Shown here in pieces: positions 17,967 to 28,102 of a stretch of 64,000 nt of DNA. Location: NCBI RefSeq assembly GCF_000721705.1, contig NZ_JOJL01000018.1, forward strand, positions 59,892-123,891. Direction: 5' to 3'. The notes beneath the pieces are model-generated. The model saw only the letters and a program-made list of their open reading frames with translations. It was not told the origin of the DNA and made no database searches. The position numbers were made by a program, and so were the translations under genes. Each line of letters opens with the position of its first letter. Positions within the stretch are counted from its first letter, which is position 1. Source of the DNA: Actinoplanes subtropicus (lineage in GTDB: Bacteria; Actinomycetota; Actinomycetes; Mycobacteriales; Micromonosporaceae).

Positions 17967-18754
17967 CAGAGGGTCTCCCGTCGATCGACAAGCGGGAGCG
18001 AGCGCAGCGCCCGCTCCATGTGCCATTGCAGGTGGGCGGCGACCAGGCCGCTGCACTCGCGGCGCACCGGCGGCTCGGACGCGTCGGCGACCGGCCAGTC
18101 GCCGTCCGTGAGCGCGCTCATCAGGGCCAGTGTGGCGGGCGCCGGGTGGGCGGCGCCGGGCGGCCGGCAGTCGGGGCAGACCGCGCCGCCGGCCGGCACC
18201 GAGAACGCGGCGTGCCGCCCGGGGGCGCCGCAGACCGCGCAGTCGGCGATCGCCGGCGCCCAGCCGGCCGTGGCCATGGCCCGCAACAGATACGCATCGA
18301 GCACCAGGCTGCCCGCGTGCTCCCCGGCGGCGAGCGCCTTGAGCGCGCCCAGGGTGAGCTGGAACAGCCGCAGCGACGGCTCGCGCTCGACCGGGGTGAG
18401 CCGCTCGGCGGTCTCGGCGATCGCGCTGGCCGCCGTGTAGCGCGGATAGTCGGTGAGGAACTGCTTGCCATACAGCGCGACCGCCTCGACCTGACTGACC
18501 GAGTGCAGCGAGCTGCCCACGCCCTCGGGCGAGCCGGCCAGCTGCAGGTCGACGTGGCCGAACGGCTCGAGCCGGGCGCCGAAGCGCGACATCGTGCGCC
18601 GCACGCCGCGGGCCACCGCGCGCAGCCGGCCGTGCCGCCGGGTCAGCAGCGTGATGATCCGGTCGCTCTCGCCGAGCTTCTGCACGCGCAGCACCACCGC
18701 GTCGTCGCGGTAGAGCTGGCGGCGGTAGCCGGATCCGGTGGGCACGGAAGCCAT
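17966..18754 (-). CDS. recO: DNA repair protein RecO
   Basis: 262-aa recombination mediator of the RecFOR pathway that loads RecA onto SSB-covered single-stranded DNA. An N-terminal OB-fold ([19 protein letters not shown]) is followed by a helical domain. A four-cysteine zinc site (CAVCG and CPDC, about 165-190) follows. ATG 18754 was chosen; a further in-frame start 21 bp upstream exists, and no clear Shine-Dalgarno sequence separates them. It is directly followed by uppS. Confidence 0.88.
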   Translation of the reverse strand: MASVPTGSGYRRQLYRDDAVVLRVQKLGESDRIITLLTRRHGRLRAVARGVRRTMSRFGARLEPFGHVDLQLAGSPEGVGSSLHSVSQVEAVALYGKQFLTDYPRYTAASAIAETAERLTPVEREPSLRLFQLTLGALKALAAGEHAGSLVLDAYLLRAMATAGWAPAIADCAVCGAPGRHAAFSVPAGGAVCPDCRPPGAAHPAPATLALMSALTDGDWPVADASEPPVRRECSGLVAAHLQWHMERALRSLPLVDRRETL

Positions 18755-18865
18755 TCTGCCCCGGCCGTACGACAAACCCTGACCCGGATCTCAGGGTCAT
18801 CTAGGGGGCGGCTCAGTGAGAGGACCGATGGTGTTCCCCAGGGACCCCCGAATAGCGTCAGGGCC

Positions 18866-19654
18866 ATGACCACGACCCTGATCCGGCGCGCCGGAGTCCT
18901 CGCCCTCATCGCCACGACGACGGCCGGCCTCAGCGGCTGCGCCGGGGTGATCGGGGCGAAGATGACCTACGACGACACCGAGAAGGGCAAGATCACCGAC
19001 ATCGTGCTGGCCGGCGGGGGCGGCGACGTGACGGTGACCACCGCCCCGGTGACCGAGACGACGATCCGCCGGGTGGTCCGCCAGGCGTCCAACCCCGGCA
19101 CGCCGTACCAGCTGCAGGGCACGACGCTGACCCTGGACACCATCTGCGGCATGCACTGCTCGGTCTCGTACGAGATAAAGACCCCGCCCGGCGTGAAGGT
19201 ACACGGCCGGCTGGGGTCCGGCGACATCCGCCTGGACAGCGTGGCCGACACCGACCTGGAGCTCACCTCGGGCGACCTCACGGTGACCAACGCGACCGGC
19301 CCGGTGCAGGTCCGCGCCACCTCCGGCGACATCCACGTCAACGACGCCAAGAGCTCGGTGAAGGTCCAGTCCACCTCGGGCGACATCGAGGCGCTCAACG
19401 CCGCCGGCCCGGTCGACGTCCGGGTCACCTCCGGCGACGTGCAGGTGTCGCTGGCCGCGCCGAACTCGGTGACCGCGCACGCCACCAGCGGCGACGTGAC
19501 GGTCAACGTGCCGGGCGACGGCAAGTACAAGCTGGTGACCAGCCACGGCTCCGGCGATCTCAGCATTCAGGGGCTGGAGAACGACTCGTCCGCGAAGAAT
19601 GTGATCGACGTGCGGACCGGCAGCGGGGACGTCAACGTAACCTCGGTTTCGTGA
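18866..19654 (+). CDS. DUF4097-type beta-helical lipoprotein
   Basis: 262-aa exported lipoprotein. The signal peptide ends in lipobox LSGC (about residues 22-25). The mature part is a regular array of short beta-strands with TSGD/GSGD turns recurring about every 20 residues (GSGDIRLDSV, TSGDLTVTNA, TSGDIHVNDA, TSGDIEALNA), as in DUF4097 adhesin-like domains. Function is unknown; many sit beside regulators of envelope stress. The stop overlaps the GTG of the thioesterase gene by 4 bp. Confidence 0.8.
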   Translation: MTTTLIRRAGVLALIATTTAGLSGCAGVIGAKMTYDDTEKGKITDIVLAGGGGDVTVTTAPVTETTIRRVVRQASNPGTPYQLQGTTLTLDTICGMHCSVSYEIKTPPGVKVHGRLGSGDIRLDSVADTDLELTSGDLTVTNATGPVQVRATSGDIHVNDAKSSVKVQSTSGDIEALNAAGPVDVRVTSGDVQVSLAAPNSVTAHATSGDVTVNVPGDGKYKLVTSHGSGDLSIQGLENDSSAKNVIDVRTGSGDVNVTSVS

Positions 19655-20397
19655 GCTTCTACCAGCCGCTGGGCGACGACCACTATGCACCGACCGAGTT
19701 CACCGAGTCCCCGTGGGACAGCGCGATGCAGCACGGCGGCCCACCCGCCGCGCTGCTCGGGCGCCTGCTCCGCCTGGACGGCCTGCGGCTGGCCCGGATC
19801 ACGGTGGACTTTCTCGGGCCGATACCGCGGCGCGAGTTCCGGGTCGAGGTGTCGCCGCTCAAGCCGGGCCGGCTCACCGCGCTCAACGAGGCCCGGATGG
19901 TGGTCGACGGCCGGGTCGCGGTGACCGCCCGGGCCTGGCACATCGCGCCCGGCCCGCAGCCGCCGGTGGTGAGCGAGCCGGCGCTGCCGCCGCCGCTGCC
20001 CGAGCGGGAGGACGTCTTCGACGGCTCCTGGGGCTACGGCCGGGCGACCGAGTGGCGGATCACCAGGGGCAGCCTGAACGGCTTCGGCGAGACGCACGCG
20101 TGGACCCGGGTGCGGATCCCGCTGATCGACGGCGCGCCGATCGACGGGCAGGACCGCGCGCTGATCGTGGCCGATTCGGCGAACGGGCTCTCCGCCGAGC
20201 TGCCCTGGGACAAGTGGCTGTCGATCCCGCCGACGCTGACCGCGACCATGCTGCGCGAGACCGGCGACGAGTGGGTGCACATGGCCTGCCGCACGACCCT
20301 GAGCGACGACGGCCTGGGCCTGGCCGAGGCGACCCTGTCCGATAGTGGGGGAAAGATCGGGCAGGTCGCCCAGCCGCTACTTGTCCGAGCGCGCTAG
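19651..20397 (+). CDS. Acyl-CoA thioesterase-like double-hotdog protein
   Basis: 248-aa protein resembling TesB/acyl-CoA thioesterase domains: an N-terminal hotdog with QHGGPPAALLGRLL and ITVDFLGPIPRREF, then a second half with SNSAN-like DSANG and ATLSDSGGKIGQVAQPLLVR. Such enzymes hydrolyse acyl-CoA thioesters in the cytosol. The start is GTG at 19651, coupled to the lipoprotein gene. The final 21 bp overlap the convergent acyltransferase gene. Confidence 0.72.
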   Translation: MSFYQPLGDDHYAPTEFTESPWDSAMQHGGPPAALLGRLLRLDGLRLARITVDFLGPIPRREFRVEVSPLKPGRLTALNEARMVVDGRVAVTARAWHIAPGPQPPVVSEPALPPPLPEREDVFDGSWGYGRATEWRITRGSLNGFGETHAWTRVRIPLIDGAPIDGQDRALIVADSANGLSAELPWDKWLSIPPTLTATMLRETGDEWVHMACRTTLSDDGLGLAEATLSDSGGKIGQVAQPLLVRAR

Positions 20398-21402
20398 CGC
20401 GTACGCCGGCGCCGGCGACACGGGCACCCGCCGGCGCGCTGCCCCCGGCAGCAGGGCCGGGCGCCGCCCCGCCGCGACGTCCTCGACCCATCCCACCGCC
20501 AGCACGATCAGGCACAGCAGGGCCGCCACCACGGCGAGCCGCCAGCCGATCCCGACCCAGCCGAAGATCGGCAGGCCGGACCACTCGGCGAAGCGGGCGA
20601 CCGCGACGATCACCGGCACGTGCCACAGGTAGATCGTCAGGGCGCGCGCGTTCAGCACGGTCAGCACCCGGCTCGGCCGCACCATCGGCGACACCCCGAG
20701 GGCGACCAGGATGAACGCGGCCGACCAGAGCGCGTTGGCGAGCGGGATGTCGTTCAGGTCGAGCCCGCGCGGCCCCGGATGGGTCAGCGCCCACGCCGCC
20801 CCGGCCGCGGCCAGCACCCCCACCAGCCACCACCGGCGGCGTCTGAGCAGACCGTCGTGATGGGCGAAGCCCAGCAGCCAGGCCCCGCCGTACAGGGCCA
20901 GGTCGTGCAGCACCGGCGGCGGGCGCAGACCCGCGAAAGTGATCACGGCAAGCGCCCCGTACGGCACCAGAACCGAAACAAGCGGAAATTTCCGGAATGC
21001 CAGTAGCAGCACCGGCGACAGCAGCACCAGCCAAAGGAAGTCGCGCAGGTACCACATCGCGGCCAGCCCCTCGAGCCAGAACCCGGTGGCCGGCGGATCC
21101 TGCAGCGGGAAGGCCCACAGCAGCACCCGCCAGTCCCAGACCAGCCCGATCCCGAGCATCGCCGGCACCGCGACCCCGACCAGTACCCAGAGCGACGGCA
21201 GCAGCCGGTGCAGCCGCTTCTCCACCGCCCACGGTCCGTAGCGGTCGAGCGAGGCGGCCATCAGCGAGCCACCCAGAGCGAACATCACCGACATGGCCGG
21301 GAAGACGATGCTGAGCGCGGCCCAGCCGGTGGAGTGGTAGACGACCACGCGGACGGTCGCGACGGCACGCAGCAGGTCCAGGTACTGGTTACGCGTACGC
21401 AT
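20377..21402 (-). CDS. Acyltransferase 3 family membrane protein
   Basis: 341-aa polytopic membrane protein with about ten hydrophobic helices. The N-terminal RNQYLDLLRAVATVRVVVYHS carries the conserved Arg and His of acyltransferase-3 (OafA-type) proteins, which acylate surface glycans or secondary metabolites. The IYLWHVPVI segment near the C-terminus is also typical. The ATG is at 21402. The upstream 70 bp are unusually AT-rich (TATTAT and TAATTC on the minus strand), a plausible promoter. The acceptor is unknown. Confidence 0.85.
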   Translation of the reverse strand: MRTRNQYLDLLRAVATVRVVVYHSTGWAALSIVFPAMSVMFALGGSLMAASLDRYGPWAVEKRLHRLLPSLWVLVGVAVPAMLGIGLVWDWRVLLWAFPLQDPPATGFWLEGLAAMWYLRDFLWLVLLSPVLLLAFRKFPLVSVLVPYGALAVITFAGLRPPPVLHDLALYGGAWLLGFAHHDGLLRRRRWWLVGVLAAAGAAWALTHPGPRGLDLNDIPLANALWSAAFILVALGVSPMVRPSRVLTVLNARALTIYLWHVPVIVAVARFAEWSGLPIFGWVGIGWRLAVVAALLCLIVLAVGWVEDVAAGRRPALLPGAARRRVPVSPAPAYALARSDK

Positions 21403-21472
21403 AGGACCACTGGCTTACCCAAGCCGCGACCAAGGTCACAAATCAGAGTGAATTATCCCATAATACGCAAAA

Positions 21473-22921
21473 CTAGAAGCCCAACTTGCGCAATTGACGG
21501 GGATCACGCTGCCACTCCTTGGCCACGCGCACGTGAAGATCGAGATAAACCTTCCCGCCGAGAAGCTGCTCGATCTCTCCCCGGGCCCGGCTGCCGACCT
21601 CCTTGAGCCGGACGCCGCGCGAGCCGATCACGATCGACTTCTGGCTGTCCCGCTCCACGTACAGATCCGCGTAAATCTTGGTCAGGCCACCCTCGACGAT
21701 CATCTCCTCGACCAGCACCGCGATCGAATGCGGCAACTCGTCCCGGACCCCTTCGAGCGCCGCCTCCCGAATCAGCTCGGCGATCAAAACCTGCTCCGGC
21801 TCATCGGTCAGCACGTCATCCGGATAAAGCTGCGGCGATTCCGGCAAATACTTGATCATCACGTCCACCAGATGCTGCACCTGATGCCCGGAAACCGCGC
21901 TCACCGGCACGACCTCCGCGAAATCGTGCAGCCGGCTGACCGCCAGCAAATGCTCCGCCAGCCGCCGGGAATCGACGAGATCCACCTTGGTGACCACCGC
22001 GACGACGGTCGCCTTCAATTCGGCCATCTCGGCCGAGATGAACCGGTCGCCGCGCCCCACCGGCTCGTCCGCCGGGAAACAGATGCCGATCACGTCGACC
22101 TCGCTCCACACCTCCCGCACGAGGTCGTTGAGCCGCTCCCCCAGCAATGTCCGCGGTCGATGCAGCCCCGGCGTGTCCACGAGCACGAGCTGCGCATTCT
22201 CCCGGTGCAGAATCCCCCGGATCACATGTCGCGTGGTCTGCGGCTTGTTCGACGTGATGGCAATCTTCTGCCCGATGATGGCATTGGTCAGCGTGCTCTT
22301 CCCGGCATTCGGCCGCCCCACGAAGCACGCGAATCCGGCCCGGTAAACGCCGTCCGCCGCGTCGCTCCGCGCCGCTTCCACATGCCGGTGCGCCTTCCGA
22401 GCGTTTCCCTCCATCATTTTGGGCGTACGCGTGACAGCTACCCCGCCGGTTTCCGGCCGTCCCGCTTTCTCACCAGATCGGCCCCGCTCGCCGCGCTGCC
22501 CGGTCCCGCCCGTCCGGTCTTCCCGCGGCCCGCCCCCTGAATGATGCGTCCGGGAACCGCTTTGAGCACCGCCCTGCGGCCCGGCCTCCTCCGCGCCAGC
22601 CCGCCCCGCGGCACCCGCACCCGCGCGCCCACCCGAGCCCGCGCCGGCCCGCCCCGCGGCACCCGCACCCGCGCGCCCACCCGAGCCCGCGCCAGCCCGC
22701 CCCGCGGCACCACCGGCGGAGCGCTTGGCACCGCCGGCGCCCGACCGCGCCCCGCGTCCGCCGTCGCTCGCGCTCTCGGCCCGCCGGACCGCGCGCCGCT
22801 CCTGACGCCGCAGTTCGTTGCGCTCGCCAGGGGTGAGCCGCCGCTCCGCACCCGACTTATCGCCCCCGCCGGATTTGTCGCCCCGGCCCGACTTGTCCCC
22901 CACGCCCGGCTTATCGGTCAT
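21473..22921 (-). CDS. era: GTPase Era with long low-complexity N-terminal extension
   Basis: 482-aa protein whose C-terminal 314 residues are a complete Era GTPase, needed for 16S rRNA maturation and 30S assembly. It has G1 GRPNAGKST, G2 region TTRHV, G3 DTPGLHRPR, G4 TKVD and the KH RNA-binding domain (IVIGSRGVRLKEVG, YLDLHVRVAKEWQRD). The first 168 residues are disordered, rich in Gly/Arg/Ser/Ala, and include 16-residue repeats. ATG 22921 is supported by a 4-bp ATGA overlap with the upstream gene. An internal ATG pair at 22417/22414 could give a normal-length form but has no clear Shine-Dalgarno sequence. Confidence 0.88.
   Translation of the reverse strand: MTDKPGVGDKSGRGDKSGGGDKSGAERRLTPGERNELRRQERRAVRRAESASDGGRGARSGAGGAKRSAGGAAGRAGAGSGGRAGAGAAGRAGAGSGGRAGAGAAGRAGAEEAGPQGGAQSGSRTHHSGGGPREDRTGGTGQRGERGRSGEKAGRPETGGVAVTRTPKMMEGNARKAHRHVEAARSDAADGVYRAGFACFVGRPNAGKSTLTNAIIGQKIAITSNKPQTTRHVIRGILHRENAQLVLVDTPGLHRPRTLLGERLNDLVREVWSEVDVIGICFPADEPVGRGDRFISAEMAELKATVVAVVTKVDLVDSRRLAEHLLAVSRLHDFAEVVPVSAVSGHQVQHLVDVMIKYLPESPQLYPDDVLTDEPEQVLIAELIREAALEGVRDELPHSIAVLVEEMIVEGGLTKIYADLYVERDSQKSIVIGSRGVRLKEVGSRARGEIEQLLGGKVYLDLHVRVAKEWQRDPRQLRKLGF
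22593..22712. repeat. 48-bp in-frame repeat in the era N-terminal extension
   Basis: Units beginning GCGCC(A/G)GCC at 22593, 22641 and 22689 are exactly 48 bp apart, giving about 2.5 copies. On the coding (minus) strand each encodes 16 residues of Gly/Ala/Arg/Ser. The length is a multiple of three, so copy-number change keeps era in frame. Confidence 0.8.
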
Positions 22922-23286
22922 GCCGTAACCGTGCCGAGCAGCGCGCCGGTCGGGCCGGCCACGTGAATCGGCGCGTCCCCGGACAGGTCACGCACCGCCG
23001 CGTGCCCCGCCCCGTCCAGCTCCGACGCCTCGGTGACGACCGCGGCCGCCTCGATCTTCGTTGCGCCGGACGCCGCCGCCGACGCCACCGCGAGCTGCAA
23101 CGCCGTCACCGCCAGGCTCGGCAGCGCCACCGTCGCCGCGGCATAGGTGCGACCGTCCTGGTCACGTACGGCCGCGCCCTCGACCGCACCCACCCGCGCG
23201 CGTGCGCTTCTCGCCAGGGTGACCAGCTTGTTGTCCTCGGCGCTCAGCGCCGAACTGTCGGCGGTGGCGGGAGTCAGGTCAGGCAT
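22918..23286 (-). CDS. Cytidine-deaminase-fold protein lacking zinc ligands
   Basis: 122-aa protein in the place of the conserved small protein between era and the CBS protein in mycobacteria (Rv2365c position). It looks like a cytidine-deaminase fold (VTLARSARARVGAVEGAAVRDQDGRTYAAATV). The zinc ligands and catalytic Glu (H/CxE and PCxxC) are absent: the matching regions read LPSLAVTALQLAVAS and VTEASELDGAG, with no cysteine at all. It is therefore probably not a deaminase; a binding or structural role is possible. The stop overlaps era and the start overlaps the CBS-protein stop. Confidence 0.7.
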   Translation of the reverse strand: MPDLTPATADSSALSAEDNKLVTLARSARARVGAVEGAAVRDQDGRTYAAATVALPSLAVTALQLAVASAAASGATKIEAAAVVTEASELDGAGHAAVRDLSGDAPIHVAGPTGALLGTVTA

Positions 23287-24658
23287 CGGCGGTCAGTCTT
23301 TCCTCGGTCTCGGTCTCGGTATCTGATTCGGCGGGCTGCTCCGGCCGCGCGACCCGGCGCACCAGCACCGAATCGATCCGGTTCCGCCGCCCGGTCGTGC
23401 CCTCGGCGACCAGGTGCAGGCCACCCACGTCGACCTCGGCCCCGGGGATCGGCACCCGTCCGAGCGTCTGCGCCAGCAGCCCGCCCACGGTCTCCACCTC
23501 GTCGGCGGGCAACTCCACACCGAAGATCTCGCCGAGGTCCTCGATCGGCAGCCGGGCGGTCACCCGCACCGCGCCGTCCTCGAGGTGCTCGACCGGGGGC
23601 CGCTCGACGTCGTACTCGTCGGTGATCTCCCCGACGATCTCCTCGAGGATGTCCTCGATCGTGACCAGCCCCGCCGTGCCGCCGTACTCGTCGACGACGA
23701 TCACCAGGTGGGTGCGGGCCGACTGCATCTCCGACAGCAGGTCGTCCACCGGCTTCGACTCGGGCACGAACGTCGCCGACCGCATCAGCTCGGCCACCGC
23801 CTGCGCGGTCGCCGCCGGGTCGCCCGACTGGGTGCTCCGGATCACGTCCTTCAGATAGAGCACGCCCAGCACGTCGTCGACGCTCTCGCCGATCACCGGG
23901 ATGCGCGAGAAGCCCGACCGCATGAACAGGTAGAGCGCCTGCTCCAAGGTCTTCGACGTCTCAATCCACACCATCTCGGTGCGCGGCACCATCACCTCGC
24001 GGGCGATCGTGTCACCCAGCGCGAACACCGAGTGGATCATCTCGCGCTCGCCGTGCTCCACCACGCCGCGCTCCTCGGCGAGGTCCACCAGCTCGCGCAG
24101 CTCCACCTGACTGCCGAACGGCCCCTCCGGGAACCCCTTGCCCGGAGTCACCGCGTTGCCGATCAGGATCAGCAGCGAGGCGAGCGGGTTCAGCACCTTG
24201 CCCAGCCAGCGGACCAGCGGCGCCGAGGCCCGGCCGACCGCGTACGCGTGCTGCCGACCCACCGTCCGCGGGGCGACGCCGACCACGACGAAGCTGACCA
24301 CGGTCATCGCGCCCGCCGTGACCAGCGCGGCCCGCCAGCCGACCCCCCAGCTGTCCACGGCCACCAGCGCGATCAGCGTGGTCGCGGTCAGCTCGCAGAT
24401 CAGCCGCAGCAGGAGCAGCAGGTTGAGGTGGCGCACCACGTCCTTGGCCACCGCGGCCAGCGCCGCCGCGCCCCGCTGCCCCTCCCGGGCCATCTCGGCG
24501 GCCCGGGCCGGCGACACCGTGGCCAGCGCCGCGTCGGCCATCGACGCCAGCCCGGCCAGGAACACCAGGGCCAGGGCAACGGAGATCAGTTGTACGTCCG
24601 GCAGGCCCGCCGAGGGCTGGCCTGCCGCGAGTAGATGAGCCGGCTCCACGGCGATCAA
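23279..24658 (-). CDS. Hemolysin/CorC-family membrane protein (DUF21 + CBS pair + CorC_HlyC)
   Basis: 459-aa CNNM/CorC-type protein, thought to act in divalent cation (Mg2+/Co2+) transport. The N-terminal DUF21 membrane domain has about four helices (about 25-190). A CBS pair follows ([21 protein letters not shown] to [22 protein letters not shown], about 215-340). A C-terminal CorC_HlyC domain ([19 protein letters not shown]) ends in an acidic tail. The start is uncertain: TTG 24658 overlaps the ybeY stop (TTGA), and GTG 24649 is 9 bp further in. It belongs to the conserved phoH-ybeY-corC-cda-era chain. Confidence 0.85.
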   Translation of the reverse strand: MIAVEPAHLLAAGQPSAGLPDVQLISVALALVFLAGLASMADAALATVSPARAAEMAREGQRGAAALAAVAKDVVRHLNLLLLLRLICELTATTLIALVAVDSWGVGWRAALVTAGAMTVVSFVVVGVAPRTVGRQHAYAVGRASAPLVRWLGKVLNPLASLLILIGNAVTPGKGFPEGPFGSQVELRELVDLAEERGVVEHGEREMIHSVFALGDTIAREVMVPRTEMVWIETSKTLEQALYLFMRSGFSRIPVIGESVDDVLGVLYLKDVIRSTQSGDPAATAQAVAELMRSATFVPESKPVDDLLSEMQSARTHLVIVVDEYGGTAGLVTIEDILEEIVGEITDEYDVERPPVEHLEDGAVRVTARLPIEDLGEIFGVELPADEVETVGGLLAQTLGRVPIPGAEVDVGGLHLVAEGTTGRRNRIDSVLVRRVARPEQPAESDTETETEERLTADA

Positions 24659-25125
24659 CCGGCCTGCCGGCCGGCCCGCCACGCTTGCAGCAGGCGGTTC
24701 TGCAGCGAGAACATCTCCCGCTCCTCCTCCGGCTCGGCGTGGTCGTAGCCGAGCAGGTGCAGGGCACCGTGCACGGTGAGCAGGTGCAGCTCGTCGGCGG
24801 CCGGGTGGCCGGCCGCCACCGCCTGCTTGGCGGCCACCTCCGGGGCCAGCACGATGTCGCCGAGCAGCGCCGGCTCACCGCTGCCGGCCTCGCCCGGACC
24901 GTGGTCGACGCTGCCCTCGTCCATCGGGAACGCGAGGACGTCGGTGGGGCCGTCACCACCCATCCAGCGGTGGTTCAGCTCGGCCATGTAGTCGATGTCG
25001 ACGAGCAGGATCGACAGCTCGGCGAGCGGGTTGACCCCCATCTCGTCGAGCGCGTACCGGGCCACCGCGAGGATCGCGTCGGTGTCGACCTCGACTCCCG
25101 ACTCGTTGGCGATCTCGATGGACAT
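24655..25125 (-). CDS. ybeY: Endoribonuclease YbeY / rRNA maturation factor
   Basis: 156-aa metalloprotein required for 16S rRNA 3'-end maturation and ribosome quality control. The zinc motif H-x3-H-x5-H is present in [11 protein letters not shown] (about 120-130). [20 protein letters not shown] and [12 protein letters not shown] precede it, as in the family. The start is ATG 25125, 24 bp downstream of phoH. Confidence 0.93.
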   Translation of the reverse strand: MSIEIANESGVEVDTDAILAVARYALDEMGVNPLAELSILLVDIDYMAELNHRWMGGDGPTDVLAFPMDEGSVDHGPGEAGSGEPALLGDIVLAPEVAAKQAVAAGHPAADELHLLTVHGALHLLGYDHAEPEEEREMFSLQNRLLQAWRAGRQAG

Positions 25126-25149
25126 AGGTGTGCTCTTTACCCCTTGAAC

Positions 25150-26226
<1,077 letters not shown>

Positions 26227-26352
26227 AGGGCGGCCCGCAGGCCTCCGCCACCTGCTCTCATCTGCTGCGTCGCTGACACCGGCGACGGGTAGGAAAGGAT
26301 CGTGCCATCGTATCCGGTTGGCCGGTTCGCCGCCGATGCCATTATCGGTCGC

Positions 26353-27729
26353 TCACTCGTCGCCGTCCCACGCCGCGCCACCGTCGAAGGTCTCCTGCAC
26401 CCGGGTGAAGCGGTATGTCGCCCAGTGCATCCGGACGATCACCCCGTGCTCATCGCGGGTGAGCCGCAGCAACTCGCCGGCCTCCCGCCCGGCGACGGTC
26501 CGCAGCACGTCGGGCCGGCCGGGCAGCGGCCGGAAGACGGCCGGCGGCCGGTCGGCCGGCGACCCGGCGATCCGGGCCTGCAGCGCGCCCTCGTGCCAGG
26601 AGAAGACGAACTGGCCGCCCTCGCTCCACCACACGCCGAGCGCCGATCGGTATTCGCGGGGCGCGGGCGGCGCCGGCCGCCACGGCTTGATCTCGGCCGG
26701 GTCGGCGTCGACGGCGATCCGGAGCAGCTCGTGCACCAGTTCGTTGATCTCCCCGGCGGTGCCGGAGGAGCCGAGCACCGCGGCGCCGAGCCCGTCCGGC
26801 GCCGCGTCGCCGCGGCGACCGTAGACGCCGGCCAGGAAGCCGGGCATGGCGCCGTCGTGGCCGACGTGCACGGCCCGGCGGGCCTGCGGGGCGAGGATCA
26901 GGCCGAGGCCGAAGCCGCTGGCCCAGACCGTCTCCTCGCGGGGCGTGAGCGGCCAGCGCATCTCCTCGAGGGTGGCCGCGGCGAGCACCTTGCCGTCCGG
27001 GTCGGCGGTCTCCGGGGAGACCAGGAACGCGGCCCAGCGGGCCATGTCGGTGGCGGTGCTCCACAGCTGGGCGGCGGGGCCGACGCCGCCGAGGTCGGGT
27101 TGCGGCTCGGGGCGGGCGGCGTCGGAGTATTCGTCGACGAGGTAGCCGACCGCGGCCTGGGCCGGCCGGCCGACGGTGGTGGCGGCCAGCCCGAGCGGGG
27201 TGAGGATGCGGTCGGCGAGCAGGTCGTCCCAGGTCGTGCCGTGCAGCTTGGCTACCAGCTGGCCGAGCACGGCGAAGCCGAGGTTGGAGTAGTGGAACCG
27301 CCGGGCGTTGGGCAGCACCCGCTCGGCCTGGTCGAGCTGGGCGAGCAGGTCGGCGGCGCCCGGGGTGACCAGGGTGTCCCACACGTCGCCGGCCGGTTCG
27401 CGCTGGAAGCCGGCGGTGTGCGAGAGCAGCCGGCGCGGGGTGGCGTCGCCGTGCGCGGGCACGTCGAGGTACGCCGAGATCGGCCGGTCGAGGTCGAGCA
27501 GCCCCTCGTCGCGGGCCCGCATGACGAGGACCGCGGTGAAGGTCTTGGTGACCGAGCCGATCCGGAAGCGGGTGTCCGGGCCGAGCGGGTGGTCCGGGTT
27601 GCCGGAGTCGCCGACGGTGAGCACCCAGGGCTCGCGGTCGGCCCGGTGCAGCGCGACCGACAGGGCCGGGACGCGGCCGTCGGCCTGGGCCTTGCGGGCG
27701 GCGCGCTCGAAGCGGGCAGTGGCGCTCAT
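26353..27729 (-). CDS. Serine hydrolase of the beta-lactamase/penicillin-binding family
   Basis: 458-aa serine hydrolase related to class C beta-lactamases and DD-peptidases. The catalytic SxxK motif is S59-V-T-K62 in RIGSVTKTF, and the YxN motif is Y147-S-N149. A C-terminal region of about 100 residues forms an extra beta domain (REYRSALGVWWSEGGQF...). No signal peptide is seen, suggesting a cytosolic esterase or peptidase, not a resistance enzyme. The start ATG overlaps the stop of the HIT gene, so the two are coupled. The substrate is unknown. Confidence 0.82.
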   Translation of the reverse strand: MSATARFERAARKAQADGRVPALSVALHRADREPWVLTVGDSGNPDHPLGPDTRFRIGSVTKTFTAVLVMRARDEGLLDLDRPISAYLDVPAHGDATPRRLLSHTAGFQREPAGDVWDTLVTPGAADLLAQLDQAERVLPNARRFHYSNLGFAVLGQLVAKLHGTTWDDLLADRILTPLGLAATTVGRPAQAAVGYLVDEYSDAARPEPQPDLGGVGPAAQLWSTATDMARWAAFLVSPETADPDGKVLAAATLEEMRWPLTPREETVWASGFGLGLILAPQARRAVHVGHDGAMPGFLAGVYGRRGDAAPDGLGAAVLGSSGTAGEINELVHELLRIAVDADPAEIKPWRPAPPAPREYRSALGVWWSEGGQFVFSWHEGALQARIAGSPADRPPAVFRPLPGRPDVLRTVAGREAGELLRLTRDEHGVIVRMHWATYRFTRVQETFDGGAAWDGDE

Positions 27730-28079
27730 CGGGGGGCCAGCATCGGGCCGAGTGGCTCGCCGCCGAGGACGTGGGCGTGCACGTGGAACACTTCCTGCCC
27801 GGCGTATTCCCCGGTGTTGAAGAGCAACCGGAAGCCCTCCATGAGCAGGCCCTCGCCCTCGGCCACCGCGGCGCAGGCGGCCAGGAGGTCGGCGGAGCCG
27901 GCCGGATCGTTCCGGGCGAGGGTGACCACGTCGGGGTGGTGCTCCTTGGGGATCACCAGGACGTGCACCGGCGCCTTCGGGTCGATGTCCCGGAACGCGA
28001 GCGTGGTGTCGGTCTCGTGCACGACCGTGGCCGGGATCTCGCCCGCGACGATGCGGCAGAACAGGCAGTTGTTGTCCAC
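27726..28079 (-). CDS. hinT: HIT-family nucleotide-binding hydrolase (HinT)
   Basis: 117-aa histidine-triad protein. The catalytic H-x-H-x-H motif is HVHAHVLGG near the C-terminus, and CLFCRIVAGEIPATVV opens the protein as in HinT phosphoramidases that cleave adenosine phosphoramidates and aminoacyl-AMP. The two N-terminal cysteines could bind zinc with the PKEHH segment. The start is GTG 28079, divergent from the GH3 gene with 23 bp between. Confidence 0.88.
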   Translation of the reverse strand: MDNNCLFCRIVAGEIPATVVHETDTTLAFRDIDPKAPVHVLVIPKEHHPDVVTLARNDPAGSADLLAACAAVAEGEGLLMEGFRLLFNTGEYAGQEVFHVHAHVLGGEPLGPMLAPR

Positions 28080-28102
28080 CTACGAGATCTTAGGGTGAGT
28101 GG

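Noticed and set aside
26353..27729. Beta-lactamase conferring drug resistance
   Set aside because: It lacks a signal peptide and has an extra C-terminal domain. It fits general serine hydrolases better; resistance cannot be claimed.
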